This document shows positions 17,250 to 26,361 of a stretch of 62,812 bases of DNA, in pieces (position 1 is the first letter of the stretch; each line of letters begins with the position of its first letter). Both the position numbers and the translations under genes were made by a program. The stretch is from Chryseobacterium rhizosphaerae. GTDB lineage: Bacteria > Bacteroidota > Bacteroidia > Flavobacteriales > Weeksellaceae. The stretch spans positions 1 to 62,812 of the forward strand of contig NZ_QNUF01000030.1 of NCBI RefSeq assembly GCF_003385455.1. Reading direction: 5' to 3'. Below the pieces are notes generated by a model, which was not told the DNA's origin, did not search any database, and saw nothing but the letters and a program-made list of their open reading frames with translations.

Positions 17250-19004
17250 ATGGATAATATTGAAGCAATAAGTCCGAAACCGGATGAATTTGTAGAGAAT
17301 AAGAATTCCAGACATCCGAAAGGATTGTGGGTTCTGTTCGGAACGGAAATGTGGGAGCGTTTCAACTTTTACGGAATGAGAGCTCTTTTGACGCTCTTTA
17401 TGGTAAATTCCTTATTGATAAAAGAAGCTGATGCAGCTATTATCTATGGTGGATTTTTAGCTTTATGTTATTTAACTCCCCTTTTAGGAGGATTTATTGC
17501 AGATAAATATATCGGAAACAGATTTGCTATTATCATTGGAGGATCATTAATGGCCATTGGTCAGTTTTTATTATTCATCAGTGCTTCAACTTTTTCCGCA
17601 GATATTGGAAGCGCTAAGCTTATCATGTGGCTGGCTTTATTCGTTATTATTTTTGGTAATGGATTTTTCAAACCGAACATCTCATCCATGGTGGGAAGTC
17701 TTTATCCAAAACAAGAGAAGTCTAAACTGGATTCTGCTTTCACCATTTTCTATATGGGGATCAACATTGGAGCGTTTTTAGGTCAGTTTATCTGCCCTTA
17801 TGTAGGAGACGTAAAAGACGCTGCAACAGGAGTAAGAGATATTTTCGCCTTTAAATGGGGATTCTTAGCAGCTTCAATTGCTATGGTTATTGGAACTATT
17901 ACATTCTTTATCCTTAAAAATAAATATGTAGTAACGCCGGAAGGAAGACCTATCGGTGGATTACCAAAAAACAATACCAGTGCAGATTTTGAAGAAGGGG
18001 AAACTCAAACAGCAAAATTCTCGGGAATGGCTTTAGGTATTACCGGACTTATATTTGTTGTTTTATTCTTTGTTTTCCGATATGCATTGGTAGGAGAAAT
18101 TGGATTTAAAGCTGTAGAAATGGGTCAACTGATCAAAGGAGTTATTTATCCTTTCATTTATTCAGCAGGTATTTCTTTGGCCTTCCTTATTATGAGCTCT
18201 GCAGAAAACAAAATTGAAAGACAGAGAATCTGGGTAATTTATATTGTTTCATTCTTTATTATCTTTTTCTGGGCAGCTTTCGAACAGGCAGGTTCTTCAT
18301 TAACATTTATTGCAGATAATCAAACCGATAGAAACATTTTGGGGTGGAATATGCCACCATCAATGGTTCAGATCTTTAATGGTATTTTCGTTGTGCTGTT
18401 AGCCGTTCCTTTCAGTTTGTGTTGGGATAAACTAAGAGCAAAAGGAAAAGAGCCGGTATCACCATTCAAACAAGCAATGGGACTTGCATTAATAGCTTTA
18501 AGCTACTTTATCATAGCACATAATGTAAAAGATCTAGGAAACTCAGGTCTACTGGCAATAAAATGGTTAATGCTTCTATACTTCATCCAAACTTGTGGAG
18601 AGCTTTGTTTATCTCCAATCGGGTTATCACTGGTAGGTAAACTGGCACCAAAAAGATTCGCCTCATTATTATATGGTGTTTTCTTTATTTCCAATGCAGC
18701 AGGATATGCTTTGGCAGGTTCATTAGGAGCTTTGATCCCTGCAACAGGTGATAAATTTACAAAAGCGCAGGAAATAGGAGTAAACCTTCAGGATGTTTTA
18801 GATAAAAAAGTAACATTAACCGCTGATCAGACAGCTGCATTTGAAAAAGCTCAGTTACCATTACATAACCCTACTTTTGTAGGATTTGAGATTCACAATT
18901 TATTTGAATTCTTCATGGTATTTGTGGTACTTTGTGGTATTGCTTCAGTAATTTTAGCTTTACTTTCACCTATCTTAAAGAAAATGATGCACGGTGTAAA
19001 CTAA
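17250..19004 (+). CDS. POT/PTR2 family peptide:H+ symporter 2
   Basis: A 584-residue paralogue of the transporters before and after it. It has EMWERFNFYGMRAL in helix 1, NGFFKPNISSMVGSLYP in helix 4 and TCGELCLSPIGLSLVGKLAPKR in the second half (motif given by its ends). A periplasmic or cytoplasmic insertion near residues 505-540 makes it longer than the third copy. Expected to import di- and tripeptides with protons. It has its own consensus promoter and a strong terminator. Confidence 0.92.
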   Translation: MDNIEAISPKPDEFVENKNSRHPKGLWVLFGTEMWERFNFYGMRALLTLFMVNSLLIKEADAAIIYGGFLALCYLTPLLGGFIADKYIGNRFAIIIGGSLMAIGQFLLFISASTFSADIGSAKLIMWLALFVIIFGNGFFKPNISSMVGSLYPKQEKSKLDSAFTIFYMGINIGAFLGQFICPYVGDVKDAATGVRDIFAFKWGFLAASIAMVIGTITFFILKNKYVVTPEGRPIGGLPKNNTSADFEEGETQTAKFSGMALGITGLIFVVLFFVFRYALVGEIGFKAVEMGQLIKGVIYPFIYSAGISLAFLIMSSAENKIERQRIWVIYIVSFFIIFFWAAFEQAGSSLTFIADNQTDRNILGWNMPPSMVQIFNGIFVVLLAVPFSLCWDKLRAKGKEPVSPFKQAMGLALIALSYFIIAHNVKDLGNSGLLAIKWLMLLYFIQTCGELCLSPIGLSLVGKLAPKRFASLLYGVFFISNAAGYALAGSLGALIPATGDKFTKAQEIGVNLQDVLDKKVTLTADQTAAFEKAQLPLHNPTFVGFEIHNLFEFFMVFVVLCGIASVILALLSPILKKMMHGVN

Positions 19005-19025
19005 GTGTGTTAACAAAATATGAAT

Positions 19026-19055
19026 AAAACCTCTGCTAAGTCAGAGGTTTTTTTT
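19026..19055 (+). terminator. Terminator of POT transporter 2
   Basis: AACCTCTG, loop CTAAGT, CAGAGGTT, then eight T residues. Confidence 0.8.
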
Positions 19056-19066
19056 AATTTCGTACG

Positions 19067-19534
19067 ATGGAAATTTCCGAAGAATCTTTATTCCAATCCG
19101 TAAAGGAGATCATTAGACAGTCGCGCGAAAAGGTTTTTCGAATAGCGAATTCTACACTACTGCTTACTTATTGGCAGATTGGAAAACTTATTGTTGAAGA
19201 TGTACAAAACAATTGGAATGTAAGAGATCTAAAAAGGCAGATGAACTCCCTTGCCTACGAAAGAGTTTTAAAACATAAAGAGTCTTCACCGGAAAACATC
19301 CACAGAGTTTTAAAAGATCCCTACATTTTTGAATTTCTTGGCATAAAGGCAGACGAACGGTTTTCTGAAAAAGATGAAACTATTGTAAAATACTCTGTGC
19401 TCAATGATAAAAATAATTTATTTGCCAGCAAATAACTGCCGTACCTCCCAAAAGAAGAAGAAGAAGAATTAAAACAAATCATCGATCAGGACAGAATTCG
19501 TTTTGAACTAGATCAGGATAATAAAAACCCCTAA
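19067..19534 (+). pseudogene. Decayed DUF1016 (YhcG-type) PD-(D/E)xK nuclease gene
   Basis: The first 122 codons read as pieces of a YhcG/DUF1016 protein: the N-terminus (SREKVFRIANSTLLLTYWQIGK), then an abrupt join to VQNNWNVRDLKRQMNSLAYERVL, then KDPYIFEFLGIKADERFSEKD joined directly to TIVKYSVLNDKNNLFASK. The normal protein has about 50 more residues at the first join and the whole nuclease core at the second. An in-frame TAA at 19433-19435 then replaces a tyrosine codon; the same frame continues LPYLPKEEEEELKQIIDQDR, the usual family C-terminus, to a stop at 19534. Two in-frame deletions plus a nonsense codon make it a remnant. (Longer motif here spans residues 18-39.). Confidence 0.8.
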
Positions 19535-19555
19535 TTAAAACAATCATATATCATT

Positions 19556-21031
19556 ATGAGCTTAACTCTAGAAGAAATACAAAACTTTAAAGGAAAGTAT
19601 CCAAAGCAACTTTGGACCTTATTCACTGTAGAAATGTGGGAACGCTTTTGTTTTTACGGAATGCGCGGAGTTCTTACAATTTTTATGGTAGACCAGCTGG
19701 GACTGCTGGAAGACAAGGCTAATTTACAATATGGAGCCATACAGGCTTTTATTTATGCCTTTACCTTTATAGGAGGTATTTTTGCGGATAAAATCTTAGG
19801 ATTTAAAAAGTCTCTGGTTTTTGGGGGACTTATTATGGCAGTTGGAAATCTTATTATTGCACTGTCACCTCATGACTTCTTTTATTTTGGGATTACCTGC
19901 TCTATTATTGGAACCGGATTTTTCAAACCGAATATTTCCTCAATGGTAGGAGAACTCTACAAGGAAGATGATGCCCGAAGAGATGCGGGATATGGTCTTT
20001 TTTATGCCGGAATTAATATTGGAGGGTTACTGGGAGGAGCACTTTGTGTATATCTTGGAAAATACCACTCCTGGTCATGGTGTTTCCTGGCAGCGGCAAT
20101 AGTGATGATTTTAGGATTAATTACTTTTTTTGCTACCAAAAAATCATTGGGACCAATTGGTGATTCTCCCCTACAAATTCTTCCCCAATCTAAAAGAACC
20201 CTACGTGAGGTTTTAGTTTATATTGGAGCTTTATTAAGCATGCCTCTTATTTTTATTATGGTTAAAAATACCGATTATACAGACTATTTTATGTATTTGA
20301 TTGGTATCGCTGCCGTAGGATATTTTATCCTAGAAACACTGAAACAGACAACACCTTATCAAAAGAAGCTTATTGCTGCTTTTGTTTTTATTTTCATGTA
20401 CTTCCTATTTAATTCCATTTATGAGCAAAGTGGTGGTTCATTGTCTTTATTTGCAAAGGACAACCTTGTTCACAACTTATTGGGATTTGGTATGGATCCT
20501 AATGTTATCAACAACAGTGCGAATTCATTTTTCATTATTATTTTCAGTCCTCTAATCGGGTTAGCTTGGGTAGGTTTAAACAAAAAGAAACTTGAGCCCA
20601 ATACTATTAATAAATTTGGAATTGGATTTTTATTTCTCGCTGCCGGATTTTTCTTATTCTACAGTTTAAGATATTTTGCAGGTGCAGATGGTAAATCATC
20701 TCTTAATTTATTTACCTTTACGTGGCTTGTTATCACATTCGGAGAATTGTGTTTAGGTCCTATTGGAATGTCTATTATTACAAAACTATCTCCTAAAAAG
20801 ATGTTTGGTATGATGATGGGGCTTTGGTTTCTAGCCAGTGCATTCGGGCAGTTTGCAGCAGGGAAAATTGGAGCGAGTTTATCTGAATCAAATACAGGGA
20901 ATACCAATATGAGCAAACTGATCGCCTATACTGATGGATACAAAACTCTGGGAATCTACGCATTAATTGCTGGTGTGGTATTGATTTTGCTATCATCCTT
21001 CGTGAAAAAATTAATGCAAGATGTAAAATAA
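19556..21031 (+). CDS. POT/PTR2 family peptide:H+ symporter 3
   Basis: A 491-residue peptide transporter, the shortest of the three paralogues because it lacks their extended loops. It shows EMWERFCFYGMRGVL, GTGFFKPNISSMVGELY, YAGINIGGLLGG and ITFGELCLGPIGMSIITKL in the expected order. It follows the remnant nuclease gene by 21 bases and precedes a thioredoxin gene by 46 bases. The differing second-half sequence suggests another peptide preference than copies 1 and 2, but this cannot be read from the sequence. Confidence 0.92.
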   Translation: MSLTLEEIQNFKGKYPKQLWTLFTVEMWERFCFYGMRGVLTIFMVDQLGLLEDKANLQYGAIQAFIYAFTFIGGIFADKILGFKKSLVFGGLIMAVGNLIIALSPHDFFYFGITCSIIGTGFFKPNISSMVGELYKEDDARRDAGYGLFYAGINIGGLLGGALCVYLGKYHSWSWCFLAAAIVMILGLITFFATKKSLGPIGDSPLQILPQSKRTLREVLVYIGALLSMPLIFIMVKNTDYTDYFMYLIGIAAVGYFILETLKQTTPYQKKLIAAFVFIFMYFLFNSIYEQSGGSLSLFAKDNLVHNLLGFGMDPNVINNSANSFFIIIFSPLIGLAWVGLNKKKLEPNTINKFGIGFLFLAAGFFLFYSLRYFAGADGKSSLNLFTFTWLVITFGELCLGPIGMSIITKLSPKKMFGMMMGLWFLASAFGQFAAGKIGASLSESNTGNTNMSKLIAYTDGYKTLGIYALIAGVVLILLSSFVKKLMQDVK

Positions 21032-21077
21032 AGAATAAACTATTATGCTTATTTTTACATAAATATCACAAATCATT

Positions 21078-21611
21078 ATGAAGAAAATTTTAAGCATAGT
21101 ACTCTTATTATTATTGAATTTTAGTTTTGCACAAATAAAGTGGATGACTATTGAGGAAGCTTTAAAAGCTCAGAAAACGCATCCTAAAAAAATTCTTATT
21201 GATTTTTATGCAGACTGGTGCGGACCGTGTAAGATTATGGATAAAAAAACATACGGCCATGCCGTGATTTCCCAGATCTTAAATGAGAATTACTATCCTG
21301 TAAAATTTAATGCTGAAGAAAAAAATAGTGTTGAAATCTTTGGAAGAACATTCTCAAATCCAAATACAGAGCATAAAAAAGGAAAAAATTCTCTGCATGA
21401 GTTTACACAATATATGAATGTAGGGGCTGTACCAAGTACTGTTTTCCTGGATGAGCATGGAGATCCAATCACTATTCTACAGGGAGAATTATCCGCCAAA
21501 GAGCTGGAGCCCTATCTGGAACTCATCTCAAAAGATTTATTTAAAAAGATCCGTACCAGAGAACAGTGGGAAGATTACCAGAAAAAGTTCAAATCTAAAA
21601 TCAAAGACTAA
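21078..21611 (+). CDS. Exported thioredoxin-fold protein
   Basis: A 177-residue protein with a signal peptide (MKKILSIVLLLLLNFSFAQ) and a thioredoxin fold with ADWCGPCK (Cys48, Cys51) and the cis-proline region AVPSTVFLDEHG. The layout resembles DUF255/thioredoxin_7-like periplasmic reductases. Expected to reduce or isomerise disulphides in the periplasm. The C-terminal tail (REQWEDYQKKFKSKIKD) is basic. It is close to POT transporter 3 and may share its transcript; a hairpin terminator follows. Confidence 0.88.
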   Translation: MKKILSIVLLLLLNFSFAQIKWMTIEEALKAQKTHPKKILIDFYADWCGPCKIMDKKTYGHAVISQILNENYYPVKFNAEEKNSVEIFGRTFSNPNTEHKKGKNSLHEFTQYMNVGAVPSTVFLDEHGDPITILQGELSAKELEPYLELISKDLFKKIRTREQWEDYQKKFKSKIKD

Positions 21612-21618
21612 TATAAAT

Positions 21619-21650
21619 CAAAGGCTTTCAGAATCTGAGAGCCTTTTTTA
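21619..21650 (+). terminator. Terminator of the thioredoxin gene
   Basis: AAAGGCTTTCAGA pairs with TCTGAGAGCCTTT (one mismatch), followed by a T-run. Confidence 0.75.
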
Positions 21651-21726
21651 GATATTTACACCAATATTTTGGTGCTAAAAATTTTAAATCCCAGCTATTT
21701 TACCGAAATTAGGGCTCGTTTTTTAA

Positions 21727-23811
21727 ATGACTTTAGATACTTCAATAGAATATGTAAAAGGAATAGGTCCTGAAAGAGCCAAACTCATCAAAAGTGTGCT
21801 GGGCCTTTCCACCGTGGAAGATCTTCTGAACTTCTACCCTATCCGCTATCTGGATAAAAGTAAAATTTATACAGTCTCTCAGCTTGAGGAAAGCAATCTT
21901 GATATCCAGCTGAAAGGGAAAATCACCCAGATACAGGAAATCCAGACCGGAAAAACAAAAAGACTTTCCGCCAAATTTAATGACCATACTGGCAGTATAG
22001 ATCTTGTATGGTTTCAATATTCAAAATGGCTGAAGGAACAGATTCCTATCAACCGTGATGTGTATATCTTTGGAAAGATCAATGTTTTCAACAGGCAGTT
22101 TTCTATGCCACATCCGGAAATAGAAGCTGAGGAAAGTAAAGACAGTGACGTCCGCCTGAAACCTATTTATCCAAGTTCTGAAAAACTTACCAAAAGGGGG
22201 CTGGGCCAAAAATTCTTTCAAAATGCTCTCAGGAATATCTGTAAAGAGATTCCTCAACTTATTGAGGAAAATTTCCCGGAATATTTAATGAAAACCTTCA
22301 AGTTTATCTCAAGGCAGCATGCTTTTCTGAATGTGCATTTCCCAAAAGATATGGAGCATTTTGATAAGGCTGACTTCAGACTTAAATTTGAAGAGTCATT
22401 CTTTTTCCAATTGGGCTATGGCTTAAAAAAGCTTCATCATAAAACCCAGTCTCACGGCAATCCTTTTCCCATTATTGGGGATCATTTCAATGATTTTTAT
22501 GAAAATCACCTTCCTTTTGATCTTACAAATGCTCAGAAAAGGGTTTTAAAAGAAATCCGTATGGATATGAAAAAGCCTATTCAGATGAACAGGCTTTTAC
22601 AGGGTGATGTAGGATCCGGAAAAACAATGGTAGGATTACTTACCATGCTGATTGCAATGGATAACGGTTTTCAGAGCTGTATGATGGCTCCTACAGAAAT
22701 TCTTGCCCAGCAGCATTATAACGGAATGAAGGATTTATTACAGGAAACAAATATCAATATCCGGCTTCTCACCGGCTCTACCAAAGCTTCTGAAAGGAAA
22801 ATTATTCACGCAGAGCTTGAAAGTGGCAGTCTTTCTATTCTGGTTGGCACTCATGCTGTATTAGAAGATAAGGTTAAATTTAAAAATTTAGGACTCGCTA
22901 TTATTGATGAGCAGCATAGATTCGGAGTAGCACAACGAGCAAAACTTTGGGCAAAAAATAAAATTCCACCTCACATTCTTGTGATGACCGCAACTCCTAT
23001 TCCAAGAACATTGGCAATGAGTTTTTATTCAGATCTTGATGTGTCTGTGATTGATGAAATGCCAGTGGGAAGAAAACCTATAATTACTGCTCACAGGCGT
23101 GAAAAAGACAGGGCGTATGTGTACAATTTCTGTAAAGATGAGATCAAGAAAGGAAGACAAATTTATTTTGTTTATCCACTTATTGAAGAGTCTGAAACTT
23201 TAGATTACAAAAATCTGATGGAGGGGCTAGAACATGTCATGGAATACTTCTCAGATTATAATGTCACCATGCTTCATGGAAAAATGAAACCTGATGAAAA
23301 AGATGCTGCCATGACTTATTTTGCTTCAGGAAAAGCAGAAATTATGGTAGCTACAACGGTTATTGAAGTGGGAGTCAACGTTCCTAATGCATCTGTAATG
23401 GTTATTGAAAGTGCAGAAAGATTTGGTCTTTCACAACTTCACCAGCTTAGAGGACGTGTAGGAAGAGGAGCAGAACAAAGCTATTGTATTTTGATGACTT
23501 CAGATAAATTATCTAAGGAAAGCAGGACCCGTATCAGAACAATGACAGAGACCAATGATGGTTTTAAAATCTCGGAAGTCGACATGCAACTTCGAGGTCC
23601 CGGAGATATCCTGGGAACTCAGCAGAGCGGTGTCGTAGATTTCAAAAGATTAGACCTTATCAATGATTCGGCAATCATTAAGACTACAAAAAATACTGTA
23701 GACAGAATTCTGGAGGCTGATCCAATGCTGGCAAGACCTGATAATCTCATCATCAAAAATTATTACATCAGGTATTACAAAGGAAAGAATAAGTGGAGCA
23801 AAATTTCATAA
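21727..23811 (+). CDS. recG: ATP-dependent DNA helicase RecG
   Basis: Branch-migration helicase that remodels stalled forks and Holliday junctions. The N-terminal wedge/OB domain (about residues 60-150) precedes the helicase motor: LLQGDVGSGKT (Walker A, about residue 300), MAPTEILAQQHY, IIDEQHRFG (DExH motif) and VMTATPIPRTLAM, then QLHQLRGRVGRG in motif VI and the TLRGPGDILGTQQSG-type C-terminal signature (here QLRGPGDILGTQQSG). Length 694 residues is standard. It reads alone from an ATG at 21727. Confidence 0.97.
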   Translation: MTLDTSIEYVKGIGPERAKLIKSVLGLSTVEDLLNFYPIRYLDKSKIYTVSQLEESNLDIQLKGKITQIQEIQTGKTKRLSAKFNDHTGSIDLVWFQYSKWLKEQIPINRDVYIFGKINVFNRQFSMPHPEIEAEESKDSDVRLKPIYPSSEKLTKRGLGQKFFQNALRNICKEIPQLIEENFPEYLMKTFKFISRQHAFLNVHFPKDMEHFDKADFRLKFEESFFFQLGYGLKKLHHKTQSHGNPFPIIGDHFNDFYENHLPFDLTNAQKRVLKEIRMDMKKPIQMNRLLQGDVGSGKTMVGLLTMLIAMDNGFQSCMMAPTEILAQQHYNGMKDLLQETNINIRLLTGSTKASERKIIHAELESGSLSILVGTHAVLEDKVKFKNLGLAIIDEQHRFGVAQRAKLWAKNKIPPHILVMTATPIPRTLAMSFYSDLDVSVIDEMPVGRKPIITAHRREKDRAYVYNFCKDEIKKGRQIYFVYPLIEESETLDYKNLMEGLEHVMEYFSDYNVTMLHGKMKPDEKDAAMTYFASGKAEIMVATTVIEVGVNVPNASVMVIESAERFGLSQLHQLRGRVGRGAEQSYCILMTSDKLSKESRTRIRTMTETNDGFKISEVDMQLRGPGDILGTQQSGVVDFKRLDLINDSAIIKTTKNTVDRILEADPMLARPDNLIIKNYYIRYYKGKNKWSKIS

Positions 23812-23841
23812 AAAAAACCGCAGAAAATCTTTCCTGCGGTC
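23812..23841 (-). terminator. Hairpin after recG, terminator-like on the minus strand
   Basis: CCGCAG and CTGCGG flank a 10-base loop. The poly-A run before it makes a T-tail only on the minus strand, so it would end a minus-strand transcript rather than recG. Confidence 0.45.
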
Positions 23842-24415
23842 CCCTTATAAAACTGTTATTTAGAAGAAATTACTTCTTGTCTGCCTAAAGAAAATTTATT
23901 TTAATAGTTTAGGTTTAATATTTTGTGATGTGGTGTGAAAATATTTATGCATTATTTGAATAGATTTCAAACCATAACTATTAAAATAAATTATAAAAAA
24001 ACAAAATGAATTATTTTTCCAACTTGCTTATTATAAAAACTAACTGAATATAGAGGGAGACGAGGGAATGAAACGAATAAATATGTCTCCAACTACTTTT
24101 GAGTTTTCATGATTGTACCGTTTTGTTTAAAGATCTTCTATGCTTTATAATTGGAAATTAATATAATTCATTTTGTTAAATAACATCGTGATTTATATAA
24201 ATACTTGTTGTGAAACAATTACTCTTCATTCATCTGTATCTTTTATTTATATCAAATTTGTGTCACTGATTCTATACTACAAAAGTCTGCATTTTTATTG
24301 AAAACCTTTTTATATTATTTCAGCTATTAATTATAAAATTTTCACCTATTTGTGAATACTATGTGATAAATATCGTTAAATAATCAAAAAATGGAATTAA
24401 AAAAACTATCACTAC
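23842..24415. other. Gene-less AT-rich interval with a long inverted repeat
   Basis: About 570 bases without a credible open frame. The only clear structure is an inverted repeat: 23893-23909 and 23976-23992 are perfect 17-base arms, extended inward after a 2-base mismatch by GGTTT and AAACC, around a loop of about 50 bases. Nothing else was recognised. Confidence 0.5.
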
Positions 24416-24862
24416 TTACACTTTCAGAATAAAATTCTCTTTATTTAAACCTGAAGTATGATACTGCCAATTGATCGTAATAACTTCTGTGAGTACTTTT
24501 TTCAGCTGATCAAATGCCTCCGGTTTTTTGATATACACATTTCCTCCTTTTACAAAGATATCTTCCACTTCATTTTCGGGAATTGATTCAGAATATATGG
24601 CTATTACCATATTGTTAAACTTCTGGTTATCCCTAATCTCCTCAATCCATTCTAAACTATTTTTCTCAGGAATTTCATACCTCATAAAGACAATTTCAGG
24701 AATAACAGCCTCTTCATTATTCAGATACTTCATTAAGGATATTCCACTGTTAAAACATTGAACTTTTATAGAAATTTTTAGCTCTTTAAATATATTTTTA
24801 AAAAAAATTAGAGTGTTTTCATTATCATCTGCTACGATTACGTTCAGAAATTCTTTATTCAT
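24416..24862 (-). CDS. Stand-alone receiver-domain protein lacking the phospho-acceptor aspartate
   Basis: A 148-residue CheY-like domain. The acidic pair (Asp12, Asp13 in VADDNEN), the switch Ser (AIYSES) and the conserved Lys (YIKKP) are present. At the phosphorylation site, where FLD or FMD is expected before a proline turn, the sequence is VFMRYEIPEKN: codon 61 (AGG at 24680-24682, minus strand) is arginine. It is therefore a pseudo-receiver, likely a phosphorylation-independent protein-binding module. The ATG overlaps the end of the AraC gene by 8 bases (ATGAATAA), indicating translational coupling and a joint function. Confidence 0.82.
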   Translation of the reverse strand: MNKEFLNVIVADDNENTLIFFKNIFKELKISIKVQCFNSGISLMKYLNNEEAVIPEIVFMRYEIPEKNSLEWIEEIRDNQKFNNMVIAIYSESIPENEVEDIFVKGGNVYIKKPEAFDQLKKVLTEVITINWQYHTSGLNKENFILKV

Positions 24863-25436
24863 ACTGCATTTTATGGTTTATGGCCGTATTTTGGGCTCTG
24901 CGTCTTTTCCCTAGTATTTTTTGAAACTGGGAGGGGGTGATTCCGGTTGTATTTTTAAACTGAGTACTTAGATGGGCTACACTGGAGTAATTCAATTTGT
25001 GGGCGATTTCTGTGAGGCTTTGCTTATTTCTTATAATTAACACTTTAGCATGTTCTATTTTTTGCAAAATAATAAAGTTCTCAATAGAAGTAAAAGCAAC
25101 TTCTGAAAAAAGATTGGAAAGATATCCATAGCTATGATTCAGCTTTTCAGAAATATAAATAGATGCTTTTACAGGGATAATCTCTTCAGAAAAAACAAGT
25201 TCTACGATAGCATCTTTTATCTTTTGTACCAAAGCCGTTTTCTGGCTTTCAATAATTTCGATACCATACTCTCCAAGATGTGTCTTAAAAAGATGATGTT
25301 GTTCCTGCGTTAGGGGTTCGTAAAACTCTACCTCTCCAAAGTTCAGCAACCTGTATTTCAGCCCGTGTTCTTTAAGTTTTTCATCTAACACTTTCTTACA
25401 GAGAGTGTTGAAATCAAATTTTACATACATTTTCAT
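24855..25436 (-). CDS. AraC-family transcriptional regulator
   Basis: About 193 residues. The C-terminal third is a double-HTH AraC domain (NKQSLTEIAHKLNYSSVAHL, then QFKNTTGITPSQFQKI). The N-terminal part (FGEVEFYEPLTQEQHHLFKT, then VQKIKDAIVELVF) is a small alpha/beta module seen in Bacteroidota AraC proteins whose ligand is unknown. It overlaps the pseudo-receiver gene, so the receiver probably controls it or its complex. Starts at 25436 or 25430 are both ATG; the TTG at 25454 is disfavoured. Confidence 0.82.
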   Translation of the reverse strand: MKMYVKFDFNTLCKKVLDEKLKEHGLKYRLLNFGEVEFYEPLTQEQHHLFKTHLGEYGIEIIESQKTALVQKIKDAIVELVFSEEIIPVKASIYISEKLNHSYGYLSNLFSEVAFTSIENFIILQKIEHAKVLIIRNKQSLTEIAHKLNYSSVAHLSTQFKNTTGITPSQFQKILGKRRRAQNTAINHKMQYE

Positions 25437-25526
25437 CCTATTATAGTAAGTCAAATTTTCAGTAAATATAATGATTTATTTCAATTAAATGTGAAATAGG
25501 TTTCTTTTTTTCGACAATGTATCCAC

Positions 25527-25560
25527 AAAAAAATTCCTGCATTCAAGAATACAGGAATTT
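25527..25560 (-). terminator. Strong minus-strand terminator downstream of the GNAT gene
   Basis: AAATTCCTG, inner ATTC/GAAT pairs, then CAGGAATTT; on the minus strand it is followed by seven T residues. It lies about 165 bases after the acetyltransferase stop. Confidence 0.65.
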
Positions 25561-25725
25561 AAACACTAAGGATGAAAAAAATATACTGATAAAAAGCTAA
25601 ATCAGCTCAAAACCAAGCATATGAATGTATTATTAAAAGTGATTTGGTTCTGAAGCAAAGATGAATCAAAAAAAGAAATCACTTGTTATAGAATTACAAG
25701 AGAAAGTTACAAGATTTTAAGTCAA

Positions 25726-26229
25726 TCATTTGTGAATTAGAAACTCCATCAAAAAATCGTCCATTACAAACCCTCTTCCAATATCAAAAGTTCCTTCCCC
25801 AAACACCTTGTATCCCTGGGATTCATAAAAATTTCTGGCAGAATTATATTTATTAACATTCAAAATAATTCTTTCATTTCCATTTTCAGCTACTTTAAGA
25901 TTCAAAAATTGAAGTGCTTCTTTTCCAAAGCCTTTCCCTTTACTTTCCGGAACCAGATAAATACGGTGGAGCTTTGTGGTCTGGGGTTCATAATCGTGTT
26001 CATATCCGATAAAACCTTCAAAAGAACTGTTATTCTCATCCTGAATCAGATAATAATGATAATCCGGATTTTGGAGATGATTTTCAATCTCAGTCTCAGA
26101 ATACATTTCTGCAAGCATATACTCCATCTGTTCAGCCGAAAGAATATCTGCATAAGCATTTTCCCAGGATCTTCTTGCTAAATCCTGAATCAAAGGAATG
26201 TCCTTTACCATCGCTTCTATTAATTTCAT
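25726..26229 (-). CDS. GNAT-family N-acetyltransferase
   Basis: A 167-residue acetyltransferase. The acetyl-CoA motif is LVPESKGKGFGKEAL (Q/RxxGxG/A type), preceded by the strand RIYLVP and followed by NERIILNVNKYNSARNFYE and QGYKVFGEGTFDIG. The substrate (small amine or protein) cannot be inferred. The ATG at 26229 is chosen because the longer frame to 26277 would overlap the terminator of dapA. Confidence 0.85.
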   Translation of the reverse strand: MKLIEAMVKDIPLIQDLARRSWENAYADILSAEQMEYMLAEMYSETEIENHLQNPDYHYYLIQDENNSSFEGFIGYEHDYEPQTTKLHRIYLVPESKGKGFGKEALQFLNLKVAENGNERIILNVNKYNSARNFYESQGYKVFGEGTFDIGRGFVMDDFLMEFLIHK

Positions 26230-26249
26230 TATTTTTATTTTATGATTAA

Positions 26250-26281
26250 AAAAAAGTGAAAAGTCTGAACTTTTCACTTTA
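26250..26281 (-). terminator. Terminator of dapA
   Basis: AAAGTGAAAAGT, loop CTGA, ACTTTTCACTTT; the preceding A-run is a T-tail on the minus strand. Confidence 0.75.
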
Positions 26282-26361
26282 TGAGATTATATCAATGATC
26301 TGTTTTCAACAATGAATCGGTCTATATTAATCTCTATTCATTGCTGACGGTTGATATTCTA

